64,000 nucleotides of DNA from Streptomyces rubradiris (GCF_016860525.1 NZ_BNEA01000008.1:1-64000), one strand, 5' to 3'; positions 9,964 to 24,900 are shown, counted from the first letter of the stretch. A program made the numbers and translations. Notes: generated by a model from the sequence alone, not told the origin.

Positions 9964-12900
9964 GTGAGTACCACTGAGGAAGATCTCATCCGGGCATTGC
10001 GCGAGTCGGTCAAGGAAACGGCCAGGCTGAAGCAGCGGAACAGCCAGCTGCTCGCCGCGGCCTCGGAGCCGATAGCGGTGGTCTCCATGGGATGCCGCTT
10101 CGCCGGGGGCATCGCCGGGCCGAAGGACTTCTGGCGTGTGGTGTCTGAAGGCGCCGACGTCTACACACCGTTCCCCACCGACCGCGGCTGGGACCTGGCC
10201 AACCTCTACGACCCGGACCCGGACACACCCGGTACGACCTACGTCGACCAGGGCGCGTTCCTGCACGACGCCGCCGAGTTCGACGCCCGCTTCTTCGGCA
10301 TCTCACCCCAAGAGGCGACAGCGATGGACCCGCAGCAGCGGCAGCTTCTCGAGGTCTGCTGGGAGACGATCGAACACGCCGGAATCGACCCGGACAGCCT
10401 GCGCGGCACCGCCACCGGCGTCTACGCGGGCATCGTGCACCAGGACTACGCACCCGACATCGCGGGCGCGGAGGGCTTCCTCAGCCTCGAGCGCGCGCTG
10501 GGCAGCGCCGGCGGCATCGCCTCCGGCCGGGTCGCCTACTGCCTCGGGCTGGAGGGGCCCGCGGTCACGGTCGACACGATGTGCTCGTCGTCGCTGGTCG
10601 CGATCCACCTGGCGAGCCAGGCACTGCGCCGGGGCGAGTGCACGATGGCACTCGCCGGCGGCTCGACCGTGATGGCGACACCGGGCGGCTTCGTCGGATT
10701 CGCCCGCCAGCGGGGCCTCGCCCGCGACGGCCGGTGCAAGTCCTTCGCCGCCGCGGCGGACGGCAGCAGCTGGGCCGAGGGCGTCGGCGTGGTACTGCTC
10801 GAGCGCCTCTCGGACGCCCAGCGCAACGGGCATCAGGTACTCGCCGTGATCCGCGGCTCCGCGGTCAACCAGGACGGCGCCTCCAACGGCCTCACCGCCC
10901 CCAACGGGCCCGCCCAGCAGCGGGTCATCCGCGCCGCGCTTGCCGCCGCCGGGCTGACCGCCGACGAGGTCGACGCCGTCGAGGCGCACGGCACGGGAAC
11001 CACGCTCGGCGACCCGATCGAAGCGCAGGCGCTGCTGTCGACGTACGGCCGGGGACGCGACCCCGAGCGGCCCCTGCTCCTCGGCTCGGTCAAGTCGGTC
11101 CTCGGCCACACCCAGGGCGCCTCGGGCGTCGCGGCGGTGATCAAGACCGTGCTGTCGCTGCGTCACCGGTACCTGCCCGCCACACTGCACGTCGACGCCC
11201 CGACCCCGCAGGTCGACTGGTCACCCGGCACGGTCGAACTGCTGACCGAGGGACGCGCGTGGCCCGACACCGGGCGCCCGGCCCGCTCCGGCATCTCCTC
11301 CTTCGGCGCCAGCGGAACCAACGTCCACATGATCCTCGAGGAGGTTCCGGCCGAGCCCGTCCCGGCCGGCCGGGACGCCGACGGCGGGGCACTGCCGTTC
11401 GTCGTCACCGCCAAGACCGCCACCGCGCTGGCCGGCCTCGGCCGACGGCTCGGGGACACCGTGGACGAGAGCACCGCCCTCGGCGACCTCGCCCACGCGC
11501 TGACGACCGGACGCGCGGTGCACAGCCACCGGGCGGTGGTGGTGGCCCGGACCCGGGACGAGCTGCGCGCGGGGCTCGCCCAGGTGGCCGAGGGCCGCAC
11601 CGGGCCCGCAGTGATCAGCGGGTCGGCCGGCACGAGCGGCCCCGGCAAGGTCGTCTTCGTCTTCCCCGGCCAGGGCACCCAGTGGACCGGCATGGGCCGT
11701 CAGCTGCTGGACACCTCGCCGGTCTTCGCCGCCCGGATCGCCGAGTGCCAGCAGGCGTTCGAGCCCTGGGTCGACTGGTCCCTGGTCGACGTCCTGCGCG
11801 GCGAGGCTCCCGAGACGCTCGAACGTGTCGACGTCGTACAGCCGGTGTGCTTCGCGATGATGCTCGGCATGGCGGCGGTCTGGGAATCGCTCGGCGTGGT
11901 CCCGGACGCGGTCGTCGGCCACTCGCAGGGCGAGATCGCCGCCGCCTGCGTCTCGGGCGCGCTCTCCCTGGCCGACGCCGCCCGAGTGGTGACACTGCGC
12001 AGCCAGGCGATCGCCGAGCTGCTGCCCGCCGGGGGCGGAATGGCATCGCTCCAACTGTCCCAGGACGCGGCACGCACCCTGATCGAGCCGTGGGGAGGGC
12101 GCCTGCAGACGGCGGCGCTCAACGGCCCCTCGTCCGTGGTGATCGCCGGCGAGGACACCGCGCTGGACGAGCTCGCGGCGCAACTGGCGGACAGCGACAT
12201 CCGCTTCCGCCGGATTCCGGTCGACTACGCCTCACACAGCCACTACGTGGAGAGTGTGCGATCCGCCCTGCTGGCCGACCTCGCCGCCGTCACCTCCACG
12301 GCACCGCGCACACCGTTCTACTCGACGGTCGAGCCCGGCTGGCGCGACGAACAGCCCTTCGACGCCGACTACTGGTACCGCAACCTGCGCCAGCCCGTCC
12401 TGTTCGAACCGGCCATCCGCGAGCTGATCACCCACGACCACCGGGTCTTCATCGAGCTCGGCGCCCACCCGGTGCTGCTCCCGTCGATCAGCGAGACCGC
12501 GGCCGAGCTGGACGCGGACGTGCTCGCGGTCGGATCGATCCGGCGGGACGAGGACGGACCGGCCCGGCTGGCCGCCTCGGCGGCCGAGGTCTTCGTCCGC
12601 GGCACGCCGGTGAACTGGCCGGCCCTGCTGCCCGAGGGCGCCGGAGCGGTACGGGTCGAACTGCCCACCTACCCCTTCGACCACCAGCGCTACTGGATCA
12701 CCATGCCGACCACGGCGGCGGGCGCCGAGTCGCTGGGCCAGGTGACCAGCGGCCACCCGCTGCTCGGCGCAGTGGTGGAACTCCCGCAGACCAACGGCGT
12801 GGTCTGCACCTCCCGGCTGTCCCTGGCGACCCACCCCTGGCTGGCCGGCCACCGCATCCAGGACAACGTACTGGTGCCCGGCACCGCCTACGTCGACCTG

Positions 12901-15900
12901 GCGATCCAGGTCGGCGACCAGCTCGGCTACGGGGTGCTCGACGAACTGGTGATCGAGGCGCCGCTGGTGCTCGCCGCGGACGCGTCCGTCAGCCTGCAAG
13001 TCGCCGTCGGCGCACCGGACGCCACCGGCCGCCGGCGGGTGGAGGTGCACAGCTCCCGCGCCGACGGCGAATGGACCCGGCACGCCGCCGGCCACCTGCA
13101 GGCCGACGCGCACGACCAGACGCCGGGCGGCGGCTTCGACTTCGGCCAGTGGCCGCCCCCGGGCGCCGTTCCCGAGCCGGTCGACGACTTCTACGACAGC
13201 CTCGCCGAACGCGGGTACCAGTACGGGTCGGCCTTCGCCGGGCTGACCGCCGTGTGGCGGCGCGGTGAGGAGATCTTCGCCGAGGCCGCGCTGCCCGCCG
13301 ACCACCGGGACGACGTGGACCGGTTCGGCATCCACCCCGCGCTCTTCGACGCCGCCCTGCACGCGAACGCCTTCCACCGGCGCGCGGACGACCGTAACGT
13401 CCTGCCGTTCGCCTGGAACGGCGTCCGGCTGCACGCCGGCGGGGCCGTCGCGCTGCGCGTCCGCGTCGCGCCGTGCGGACCGGACGCGCTGTCCTTCGAC
13501 GCCGCGGACGGCACCGGCGCGCCGGTGCTGTCCATGGAATCACTGGTCTCCCTCCCGATCACGGACGTGAACGGGCAGCCGGGCGGCCGGACGCCGCACT
13601 CGCTCTGGCAGGTCGACTGGACGCCGCTGCCCCCGCCGGCGCCGGCGCCGGCCACGGCGCGAAAGCACCAGGCCGTCGTCGAGACCTCGGGCGACGTGGT
13701 CCGGCTGGCGCTGGACGACGAACTCGGCGAGCCCCGCCCGGACTTCGCCGTCCTGGACGTCGTACCCGGCGCCGGCGCGCAGACCGAGCCGCTGCCGCTG
13801 CTGGGCCGGGTGCTCGAGGTGGTGCAGGCATGGCTGGAGGAACCGGCGCTCGCCCCGGTGCCCCTGGTGGTGGTGACCCGCGGCGCGGTTCCGGCGTCGG
13901 GCCCCGTCGCGGACCCGGCGGGTGCCGCGGTCTGGGGGCTGGTGCGGTCGGCACAGGCCGAGCACCCGGACCGGATCCTCCTGGTCGACATGGAGTTGGA
14001 CGGGGACCGCGACGGGGCGGTCACCGCGGGCCTCGCCAGCGGCGAGGCCCAGGTCGCGGTCCGCGGGGACGCCGTCCTGGCCCCGCGCCTGGGCCGTGCC
14101 GCCCTCACCGGGCAACCGGCCGCGGCCGGCTTCACCGACGGCGGCACCGTACTGATCACCGGCGGGACCGGCGTGCTCGGCGCGCTGCTGGCCCGGCATC
14201 TGGTGGGCGAGCACGGCGTACGCCGGCTGGTCCTGGCGGGCCGGCGCGGCGCGGACGCCGACGGGATGGCCGAGTTGGTGGCCGAACTGGGTGACCTGGG
14301 TGCGTGCGTCGAGGTGGCCGCCTGCGACGTGACCGACCGGGAGGCGCTCACCGCGCTGCTCGCCGCCGTCCCGGCCGAGCACCGGCTGACCGGCGTCATC
14401 CACGCGGCCGGGGTGCTGGACGACGCCGTCATCACCGGCCTCGACCCGCACCGCCTGGCCCGGGTGTTCGCACCGAAGGCGGCGGCACTGCGGCTGCTGG
14501 ACGAACTGACCCGCGACGACCCGCCCGAGGTCTTCGCCGTGTTCTCCTCGGCCGCGAGCGTTTTCGGCTCGGCAGGCCAGGGCAACTACGCGGCCGCGAA
14601 CGCCTACGCCGAGGCGATCGTGTCCGCACGCGCCGCCGGCGGTCTGCCCGCGGTGGCACTGGCCTGGGGACTGTGGAGCCCGGCGACCGGAATGACCGGC
14701 CGGCTGGCCGACGTCGACCGGACCCGGATGAGCCGTGGCGGCGTACGTCCGCTACCGCCCGCCGAAGCGCTGGCCGGCTTCGACGCCGGCATCCGCGCCG
14801 GCCTCCCGCTGCTGGTGCCGATCGGTCTCGACCTCGGCGCGGTCCGGGCCGAGGCGGGAGCCAACGGCACCGTTCCGGCTCTCTTCCGCACGCTGGTCCG
14901 GCCGCCACGGCCCACCGCGCGGGCGGGCGCCGACGAGCCCAGGGGCGCACTGAGCCGCCGGCTCGCCGGGCTCACCAGCGAGGAGCAGACCGAACTGGTC
15001 CTCGCGCTCGTGCGTACAGAGGTCACGACCGTGCTCGGCATCACCGACCTCGATGCCTCCTTCGACGACAGCCGCTTCGGCGAGATCGGGTTCGACTCAC
15101 TGACCGCGGTCGAACTGCGCAACCGGCTGACCGCGGCGGCCGCGGTCAAGCTCCCCGCCACGCTGATCTTCGACTACCCGACACCACGGCAGCTGGCCGG
15201 CCACCTGATCGAGAAGGTGCAGGGGTCCGCCACCGGCGCCGCCGCGCCCGCGCTCCACGCCCCCGGACACACGCTCCCGGCGTCCGACGACCCCGTGGTG
15301 ATCGTCGGCATGGCGTGCCGCCTGCCGGGCGGGATCACCACACCGGCCGAGTTCTGGGACCTGGTGGCCGAAGGACGGGACGGCATGTCCCCGCTGCCGG
15401 CCGACCGCGGCTGGGAGACGGACCGCCTCCTTGGCACCGACCCCGACCAGGCCGGCACCACCTACGCCCGACAGGGCGGCTTCCTGCACGACGCCGGCTA
15501 CTTCGACGCCGGGCTGTTCGGCATCTCGCCGCGTGAGGCGACCGCCATGGATCCCCAGCAACGGCTGCTCCTCGAAACCACCTGGGAGGCCCTGGAGACG
15601 GCCGGCGTCGACCCCTCGTCGCTGCGCGGCGAACCCGTCGGCGTCTACACCGGCATGTCCATCCACGACTACCTCGGCGACCTGACGCGCGTACCGGCTG
15701 AGTTCGAGGGCTTCACCACCACGGCGACGGCCGGCAGCGTCGCCTCCGGCCGCGTGTCGTACGTGTTCGGTCTCGAGGGCCCGGCCATGACGGTCGACAC
15801 CGCGTGCTCGTCCTCCCTGGTGGCGATCCACCTGGCGGCCCAGGCACTGCGCCAGGGCGAGTGCGAGACGGCACTCGCCGGTGGCGTGGCCGTCATGGGC

Positions 15901-18900
15901 TCCCCCGTCGGCCTGACCGGGTTCTCGCGGGCACGCGGACTCGCCGCCGACGGCCGGTGCAAGGCGTTCGCCGCGGCGGCCGACGGCACCGTGCTCTCCG
16001 AGGGCGTCGGCGTCCTGGTGCTGGAACGGCTGTCCACCGCACGGCGCAAGGGACATCGCCCGCTCGCCGTCGTCCGCGGTTCCGCGATCAACCAGGACGG
16101 CGCGTCCAACGGCCTCACCGCCCCCAACAGCCTGGCCCAGCAGCGGGTCATCCGGGCCGCTCTCGCCGCCTCGGGCATCGGCCCGGACGAGGTCGACGCG
16201 GTGGAGGCACACGGCACCGGCACCACGCTCGGCGACCCCAGCGAGGCACAGGCCCTCATCGCGACCTACGGCCACGGCCGTCCGGCCCAGCGACCGCTGT
16301 GGCTCGGCTCGGTGAAGTCCAACCTCGGCCACACACAGGCGGCGGCCGGTGTCACGGCGGTGATCAAGATGGTGGAGGCGATCCGGCACGGGCATCTGCC
16401 GCCCACGCTCTTCGTCGACGAACCCACCCCCCACGTCGACTGGTCCGAGGGCGCCGTGAGGCTGCTGACCGAGGGCCGGCCCTGGCCCGACGCCGACCGG
16501 CCGCGGCGCGCCGGAATCTCGTCGTTCGGCATCAGCGGCACCAACGCCCACCTGATCCTGGAACAGATCCCCGAACCGGCCGCGCCGGAGGAGGACGGGG
16601 ACAACGCGCCGGCCGTGCTGCCGTTCGTGCTGTCCGCACAGAGCGCGACGGCACTCGCCGGCCAGGCCGCACAGCTGCGCACCGCCGTCGAGCAGGGGGT
16701 GCCGCTTTCCGGTACGGCCCGCACCCTCCTCGCCGGCCGCGCGCTGCTCGCGCACCGGGCGGTCGTCGCCGCGGCCGACCGGGACGCTCTGCTCGCCGGC
16801 CTGGACACGGTCGCCGCGGGCGAGGCCGGTCCCGGCACGGCAGTGGGCGCCGCCTTTGCCGGCGCCGGGGCATCCGTGGTGTTCGTCTTCCCCGGCCAGG
16901 GGGCGCAGCGGCCCGGAATGGGCCGCGCCCTCTACGACCGGTTCCCGGTCTACGCCGCCGCCTTCGACGACGCGTGCGCCAGGCTCGACGAGCGGCTGGC
17001 CGGCGCCGCGGACCGGTCCGTCCGGGACGTGGTCTTCGCCCGGCCGGACAGCCCGGAGGCGGCCGCGCTGGACCAGACCGTCTACACCCAGGCGGCGCTG
17101 TTCGCCGTCGAGACCGCACTGTTCCGGCTCGTCGAGTCCTGGGGCGTACGGCCTGCCCTGCTGCTCGGGCACTCGGTGGGCGAGATCGCCGCGGCGCACG
17201 CCGCCGGCCTGCTGTCGCTCGACGACGCGGCGACCGTGGTGGCCGCCCGCGGCCGCCTCATGCAGGCCCTGCCCGCCGGGGGAGCGATGGCCGCGGTGGC
17301 CGCGACGGAGGAGGAGCTCCGGCCGTTCCTCACCGAGGGCGTCTCCCTCGCCGCGGTGAACGACCCCGCCTCGGCCGTGCTGTCCGGTGACGAGGACGCG
17401 GTGGACGCCGCCGTGCGGACACTGCGGGAACAGGGCCGCAAGGTGCACCGGCTGCCGGTGTCCCACGCCTTCCACTCGGCGCGGATGGACCCGATGCTCG
17501 CCGAGTTCCGGACCGCGATCGCGGACGTGGTCTGGCGTCCGGCCCGGATTGCGGTGGTCGCCCACGACGGAGCCGACCTCACCGACCCCGACCACTGGGT
17601 CGACCACGTCCGGCGCACCGTGCGCTTCGCCGACGGCGTGCGCACCGCACTGGACCGGGGCGGGCGGCTGTTCGTCGAACTGGGGCCGGGGGCCGGCCTG
17701 TCCGCGCCGATCCTGGAGACGGCGGCACGGTCCGGGTACGAACCGGTGTGCGTTCCCGCGCTGCGGGACGGACAGGCCGAACCCGACACCATGATCAGCT
17801 CGATGGCCGCGCTGTTCGTGCGGGGAGTGCCGATGGACTGGCATCCGCTCGTCCCCGCGGACGCCCCGGATGTGCTGCTGCCGACGTACGCGTTCGACCG
17901 ACGGCACTACTGGCTGCCCCCGGCGCCCGGTGCGGCGAACGCGGCCGACCTGGGCCAGAGCCGGGTCGAGCACCCGCTGCTGTCGGCGATCGTGCCCGTC
18001 CCGGACACCGGCGGCCTGATCGGCACGGCCCGGCTGGCGCTCACGACCCACCCCTGGCTCGCCGCGCACAGGCTGCACGAGGTGGAGACCCTGCCGGCCG
18101 CCGCACTCGTCGACCTCGCCGTGCGGGTGGGCGACGAACTCGGTTACGGCGTACTGGGAAACCTGACGCTGGAGACCCCGCTGACGATCCCCGCGGAGAC
18201 GACCGTCCGGCTGGAGATCGTGGTCGGAGCCGACGACGGCGGCAGCCGCCCGTTCACGGTCTACGGCGCCCGCGACAGTGAGGAGAACTGGGTCCGGCAT
18301 GCCGGCGGCACGCTGGAAGCAGGCGCCGTCACCGACCCCGGGCCGGTGCAGCCGTGGCCGCCGTCCGGCGCCGAGCAGGTCACGAGCGGCCCGGAGACCC
18401 CCGAACGCTCGCGGCTGCTCGGGCTGTGGCGCCGCGGCGAGGACACCTTCGTGGAGGTCGCGCTCGCCGACGAGGAGGAGCCCGATACGTTCGGACTCGA
18501 CCCGGCCCTGCTCGACGCAGTGACCCGGGCGGTCCTCGACCCCGCCTCGGCCGCGACACGATGGGAGTCGGTGGTACTGCACGCCACCGGGGCGCGCCGA
18601 CTGCGGGCTCACCTCACCCGGCTGGACCACGACCGCTGGAGCCTTCGGGCGACCGACGAAACCGGCAGGGCGGTCCTGTCCGCCCGCTCGGTCCACTCGA
18701 CGCCGGTCCGCCCCGAGGACGTGGGCGCCCGCCCCCCGCAGGCCATGTACCGCCTGATGTGGCACCCCGTGGCCACCCCGGCGGTTCCGCCCGGCCACCC
18801 GGCGGCCGTCAGCGTCACCAGCGCCGAGGACGTGGCCGCGCTCGCCGCCGGACCCGGCCGGCCGACGGCCGCCGTGTACGACGTACCGACCGGCACCTCC

Positions 18901-21900
18901 CACCCGGCGGCCGTCCTCGCCGACGTTCTCGGCCTGCTCCAGGCCTGGCAGCGCCACGCCCCCGCGGACACCCGGCTGGTCGTGCGGACCGAGGGCGCCG
19001 TCGACGGCGGGACCGGCGGCCTGACCGACGCGACCGGTGCCGCCGTGTGGGGCCTGACCCGTGCGGCCCAGGCCGAGATGCCCGGTGTCCTGCTGCTCGA
19101 CGTGGAGCCGGGCCTCGATACGGCACCGGCCCTCGCCACGGCACTGGCCGTCGACGAACCACAGCTCGCCGCCAGGACCGACGGTTTTAGGGTTCCCCGC
19201 CTCGCGGCGGCCGGTGCACCGGCCGCCGAGCCCGCCTCGTGGAACCCGGACGGGACGGTGCTGATCACCGGTGGCACCGGGTCGCTCGGCGCTCTCGTCG
19301 CGCTCCACCTGGTGCGCACCCGCGGTGTCCGGCGGTTGCTCCTGGCCAGCAGGCGCGGAGCTGCCGCCGACGGCACCGAGGCACTGGTGGCCGAGCTGTC
19401 CGCACAGGGCGCCGAGACGTCCGTGATCAGCTGCGACGTCGCGGACCGGGACGCGGTGGCGGCGATGCTCGCCGCGATCCCGCCGGAGCACCCGCTGACC
19501 GCGGTCGTGCACACCGCCGGCGTCCTGGACGACGGGCTGGTCGCCGCGATGACCCCGGCACGCCTGGACGCCGTGTTCGGCCCGAAGGCGGACGCCGCCC
19601 GCCACCTGGAGGAGCTGACCCGCGACCACGACCTCGCCGCGTTCGTCACGTTCTCGTCCGCCGCCGGACTGCTCGGCTCGGCCGGCCAGGCCAACTACGC
19701 CGCCGCCAACGCCTACCTGGACGGCCTCATGGCGATCCGGCGCGCCAACGGCCGCAACGGCGTGTCACTGTCCTGGGGCCTGTGGGCCCAGGACAGCGGC
19801 ATCACGCTCCACCTCACCGACGCGGACCGGGCCCGGATGCGCCGCGCCGGCGTGTCGCCACTGCGCCCCGAGGAAGGGCTCATGCTCTTCGACGCGGCCG
19901 TGGACAGCGGTGAGGCCCACCTCGTACCGATCAAGCTCGACCTCGCCGCCGCGCGGGCCGAAGCGGCCACCGGCGAACCGGTCCAGCCGCTGCTGCGCGA
20001 TCTGGTACGCGTCCGCCGCCGGGCGGGCCAGGCGGCGGGCGCCGGTGACCTGGCGGGCTCGCTGGCCAACCGGTCGGTGGCGGAGCAGGAGCGCTCCCTG
20101 CTGTCCCTGGTCCGGGCCAGGGCGGCGCTGATCCTGGGATACGCCTCGGCCGAGGACATCGCACCGGACGCGCCGTTCCAGTCCGCCGGGATGGACTCGC
20201 TGGGCGCGATCGAGCTGCGCAACCGGCTCAGCGCCGCGGCCGGCTTCGCCATGCCCGCGTCGTTGATCTTCGACTACCCCACGCCGGTGGAACTGGCCCG
20301 GTTCCTGCGGGAGCGGCTCACCGACGCAGACACGCCCGCCGCGGCCGGCGCCGCCGTGGCGGCGAGCCCGGCCGATCCGATCGCGGTGGTCGGGATCGGC
20401 TGCCGGCTGCCGGGCGGCGTGCGGGGCCCGGACGGGCTCTGGGACCTGCTGACCGCACGCGGCGAGGGCCGGTCGGCGGTGCCGACCGACCGCGGCTGGG
20501 ACCTGTCCACCATCCCGGTGGAGGCGGGCGGCTTCCTGACGGACGCGGCCGAGTTCGACGCCGGCTTCTTCGGCATCTCCCCACGCGAGGCGACGGCCAT
20601 GGACCCCCAGCAGCGGCTGCTGCTCGAGGTCGTGTGGGAGGCATTCGAGGACGCGGGGCTCGACCCGGCCGCCCATCGAGGTTCCGACGTCGGCGTCTTC
20701 GTAGGCGTGATGGGCGAGGGCTACGGGATGAACGGCGGTGATCCGCAGACCGACGGCCTGCGGGTCACCGGCGGCGCCCTCTCGGTGGCGTCCGGCCGCG
20801 TGTCCTACACGTACGGCTTCACCGGGCCGGCGATCTCGGTCGACACGGCGTGCTCCTCCTCCCTCGTCGCGATGCATCTGGCCATGCAGGCCCTGCGCAA
20901 CGGCGAGTGCTCGCTCGCCGTGGTCGGCGGTGTGACGGTCATGGCGACGCCCAACGCGTACCTCGAGTTCGCCAAGGCCGGCGGGCTCGCGGCCGACGGG
21001 CGGTGCAAGGCCTACTCCGCGTCGGCGGACGGGACCAGCTGGTCGGAGGGCGTCGGCGTGGTGCTGCTGCAGCGACTGCCGGACGCCGAGGCCCAGGGCA
21101 GCACGGTGGGCGCCGTGATCCGGGGCTCGGCGGTCAACCAGGACGGCGCCTCGAACGGCCTGACCGCCCCGAACGGGCTCGCGCAGCAGCGGGTCATCCA
21201 GCGGGCCCTCGCGGCCGCCGGGCTCGCGCCGTCCGACGTGGACGTCGTCGAGGGACACGGCACGGGCACCCGGCTGGGCGACCCGATCGAGGCGCAAGCA
21301 CTCCAGGCCACCTACGGAAGGCGCGGGACGGCGCAGCCGCTGTGGCTGGGGTCGGTGAAGAGCAACATCGGCCACACCCAAGCGGCGGCCGGTGTGGCGG
21401 GCGTGATCAAGATGGTGCTGGCGTTGCGCCACCAGACGCTGCCGGCGACCTTGCACGCGGACATGCCGAGCACCGAGGTCGACTGGTCCGGTGACACCGT
21501 CCGGCTGCTGACCGTGGCCAGGCCGTGGCCGGCCCGCCCGGACCGGCCACGCCGCGCCGGAGTGTCCGCTTTCGGGGCCAGCGGCACCAACGCACACGTC
21601 ATCCTCGAAGAGCCGCCCCGGCGGGGCACCGCGAGCGGACCGGCCGAGTCCGGCGGGGGAGGCATCCTGCCGTTCACCGTGTCGGCGGGCGACCCAGGCC
21701 GGCTCGCCGCGGCCGCGACCCGGCTGGCCGACACCGTGGAGAACCGGCGGCCACCGCTGCCCGACCTGGCCGCCGCGCTCGCGTTCGGCCGGACGAAGCA
21801 CCGGGAACGGGCCACCGTACTCGCGGCCGACCACGCCGAACTGGCCCGGCGGCTGCGGAGCCTGGCCGCCGGCGAGACCGAGCCGGACGTCATCACCGGA

Positions 21901-24900
21901 CGGGCCGGGCCGGGCACCGGCGCGGTGTTCGTCTTCCCCGGCCAGGGCGGCGGATGGGCCGGCATGGGCCGTGAACTGATGGCCGAGTCGGCGGAGTTCC
22001 GGGAATGGGTGCACCGGTGCCAGGAACTGCTCGACACCTACGACTGCGACTGGACACTGGAGGAAGCGCTCGGCGGCGCCGACGACCTCTCCCGGACCGA
22101 CGTGGTCCAGCCCGCCGCGTTCGTGATGATGACCGGGCTGGCGCAGCTGTGGGCCAGGGCCGGTGTCACGCCCGACGTGGTGATCGGGTCGTCGCAAGGT
22201 GAGCTCGCCGCGGCATGCGTGGCCGGGCTCCTCTCGCTGGACGACGCGCTGCGGATCTGCGTGGTGCGCTCCCGGCTGGCCGCGGCACTGCCACCCACCG
22301 GCGGAATGCTCGTCCTGGGCGTCGGCCGCACGCGGGCGCAGGAGCTGCTGTCGGCGTACGGGGGCAGGCTCGAACTGGCCGCGGTCAACGGACCCGCGAT
22401 GGTCGGCGTCTCCGGTGAGGCCGACGCCATCGAGCACCTCGCGGCCTTCGCCGCCGAGCAGGAGATCTGGTTCCGCAGACTGCGGGCGGACTACGCCTCC
22501 CACTCCTTCCTCGTGGACGAGCTGGAACGCCCGATGCTGGCCCAGCTCGACGGCGTCGGCGAGCGCCCCGCACACGGACTCGTCGGCTCGTGCCGGTTCT
22601 ACTCCACGGTCGAGAGCCGGTGGATCGGCCCGGACGAGGTACTCGACGCGGGCTACTGGTTCCGCAACCTGCGCCGGCCGGTCGAGCTGGAAGGGGCCGT
22701 CCGCGAGGTGACCACCGAGATGCGGGCCGTCATCGAGGTGTCCCCGCATCCGGGCCTGGTCTCGTCGATCCTCGACGTCATCGCCGACACCGGCCGGCCG
22801 GTCGGGGTGATCGGCACGCTCCGCCGTGACCAGGGCGGCCCGCGCCAGGTGCTGACCGCGCTGGCCGAGGCGTTCGCGATCGGGCTGCCGGTCGACTGGT
22901 CGGCGGTTGTCCCCGGCGACGGGCCGGCCTGGCGTGAGCTCTGCCGCGACCTGCCCACCCATCCCTTCGACCATCGCCGGTACTGGCTGCGTGGCGGCAC
23001 CGTCGCGGCCGCGGACGAAGCGGCCCACCCGCTGCTGACCACCGTGGCGGCACTGCCCGGTTCCGGCGGCGTGCTGGCCGCCGGCCGGCTGTCCGCGAAC
23101 CACCCGTGGCTCACCGGAGCGGTTCCCGCTTCGACGTGGATCGAGCTGGTCATCCGGGCCGGTGACGAGGTGGACTGCGGCACGGTGGCAGAACTCGATC
23201 TGGTCGAACCCCTCCGGCTGGACCGGAGCGATGCGCGGCAGGTCCAGGTCGTGGTCGCCCGCGCGGACCTCACCGGCCGGCGCCCGGTGCAGGTGCGGAC
23301 CGGCAGTGACCGGTCGGGCTGGACCCTGAACGCGACCGGTGTCCTCTCGCCCGGCCCCGCGGCAGCAGCCCCAGCGGAAACCGGAACCGGCCCGCTGTCC
23401 TGGCCGCCGGCCGGCGCCGACCCGGTGACACCCGCCGGCCTGCCCGACTGCGTACGCGGCGTCTGGCGGCGAGGCGAGGAGACCTTCCTGGAAGTGATCC
23501 TGCCAAACGAGCTCCGCGAGGAGGCCGACGGCTTCGGCATCCACCCGCTGCTCCTGGACGCCGCGACCCGTGCCACGGGCGAGGCGACCTCATGGCGCGA
23601 AGTCGAACTGCACGCGACCGGCGCCGTGTCCGTGCGGGTCGCGCTGCGCCCGGCTGAGGACGGCATCGCACTGACCGCGGTCGACGAGTCCGGCCTGCCG
23701 GTGCTCACCGCGGGCCGGATCGCGACGCGGCCGGTGCACGAGCCCCGGCCCAGCGGACCGGGTGACGTGCTGCGGACCGTCTGGTTCCCGCTCGACCACG
23801 AGCCCGCTGCCGGCCCGCCGCGGACCGTCGTGGTCGACAGCGACGACGACCTGCTCGATCCCACCGCTCTGGCCGCGGCGGTCGCGGTGCTCGATGTGCT
23901 GCCTGGCGAGCCGCCCGCGGCGGCCTGCCGCCGAGCGCTCGCCGTCACACAGGCGTGGCTGGACGAGCCCGAACTGGCCGGCCACCGGCTGGTGGTACGG
24001 ACCCGGAACGCGGTTTCGGCCGAGCCCGTCGCGGTGCTTGATCCCGCCGCCGCGGCCGTCCGAGGCATGATCGCCGCCATCCAGGCCGAGTACCCGGACC
24101 GTTTCGTCCTTGTGGACGTCGAGCCGGGCGCGGATCCGGACGCCGGACTGGGCCCGGTGCTGGCCGCCGACGCCGCACAGGCCGCGGTGCGGGCCGGGCG
24201 CGTCCACGTTCCGCGGCTGGTGGCCGTCAACGAAGCCGGACCGGCCGTCCGGCCACTCGACCCCGACGGCACGGTCCTGATCGTGGGCGGCACCGACGGG
24301 ACCGGATCCCGCGTGGCCCGGCACCTGGCCGCCGACCACGGCGTCCGCCACCTGGTCCTGGCGGACCCACAGGGCGCGGACACCCCCCGATCCGCGGCCC
24401 TGGCCGACGAGCTCGCCGCCCTCAGCGCCTCCGTGTCCGTCGTGGCCTGCGACGTGACCGACCGGGACGCGCTGCACCGCCTGCTGTCCGCGATACCGGC
24501 GGACCATCCGCTGACCGGCGTGGTCCACGCCGCCGAAACGGCCGACCGCACCCCGCTCGGGGAACTGGACCCGGAACGCCTCGACGCGGTCCTCGGCGCA
24601 CGCAGCGACTCGCTGCGGCACCTGGCCGAACTCGCCGCGGGCCGGGAACTCGCCCTGTTCGCCGTGGTCACCACGGCGGCCGAACTGACCGGTCCGGCCG
24701 ACCAGGCGGCCACCGCGGCGGCCGACGGGCTCGCCCGGGCCGCCGCCGCGAGCTGCGGAGCCCGCGTACCGGTGCTTGCGTCCGCGGACGGTCCGGGACT
24801 GTCGGCGCTGTCTGCGGCGATCGGCACCGCCGAACAGTTCCCGGTTCCCGGCCGGCCCGATCAGTGGGGCGCGCCCGTGCCCGGCCGGCCGGTCCCGCCG

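Noticed and set aside
10066..10600. First KS considered as a decarboxylating KSQ loading domain
   Set aside because: The motif is TMCSSS with the active Cys present and both His residues intact, so it is a condensing KS, and a docking helix precedes it.
15097..19629. Long open frame of 1,510 codons antisense to the PKS
   Set aside because: It is a shadow of GC-rich codon use. The sense strand has complete PKS domains, and the antisense product has repetitive Arg/Gly/Ala composition with no domain.
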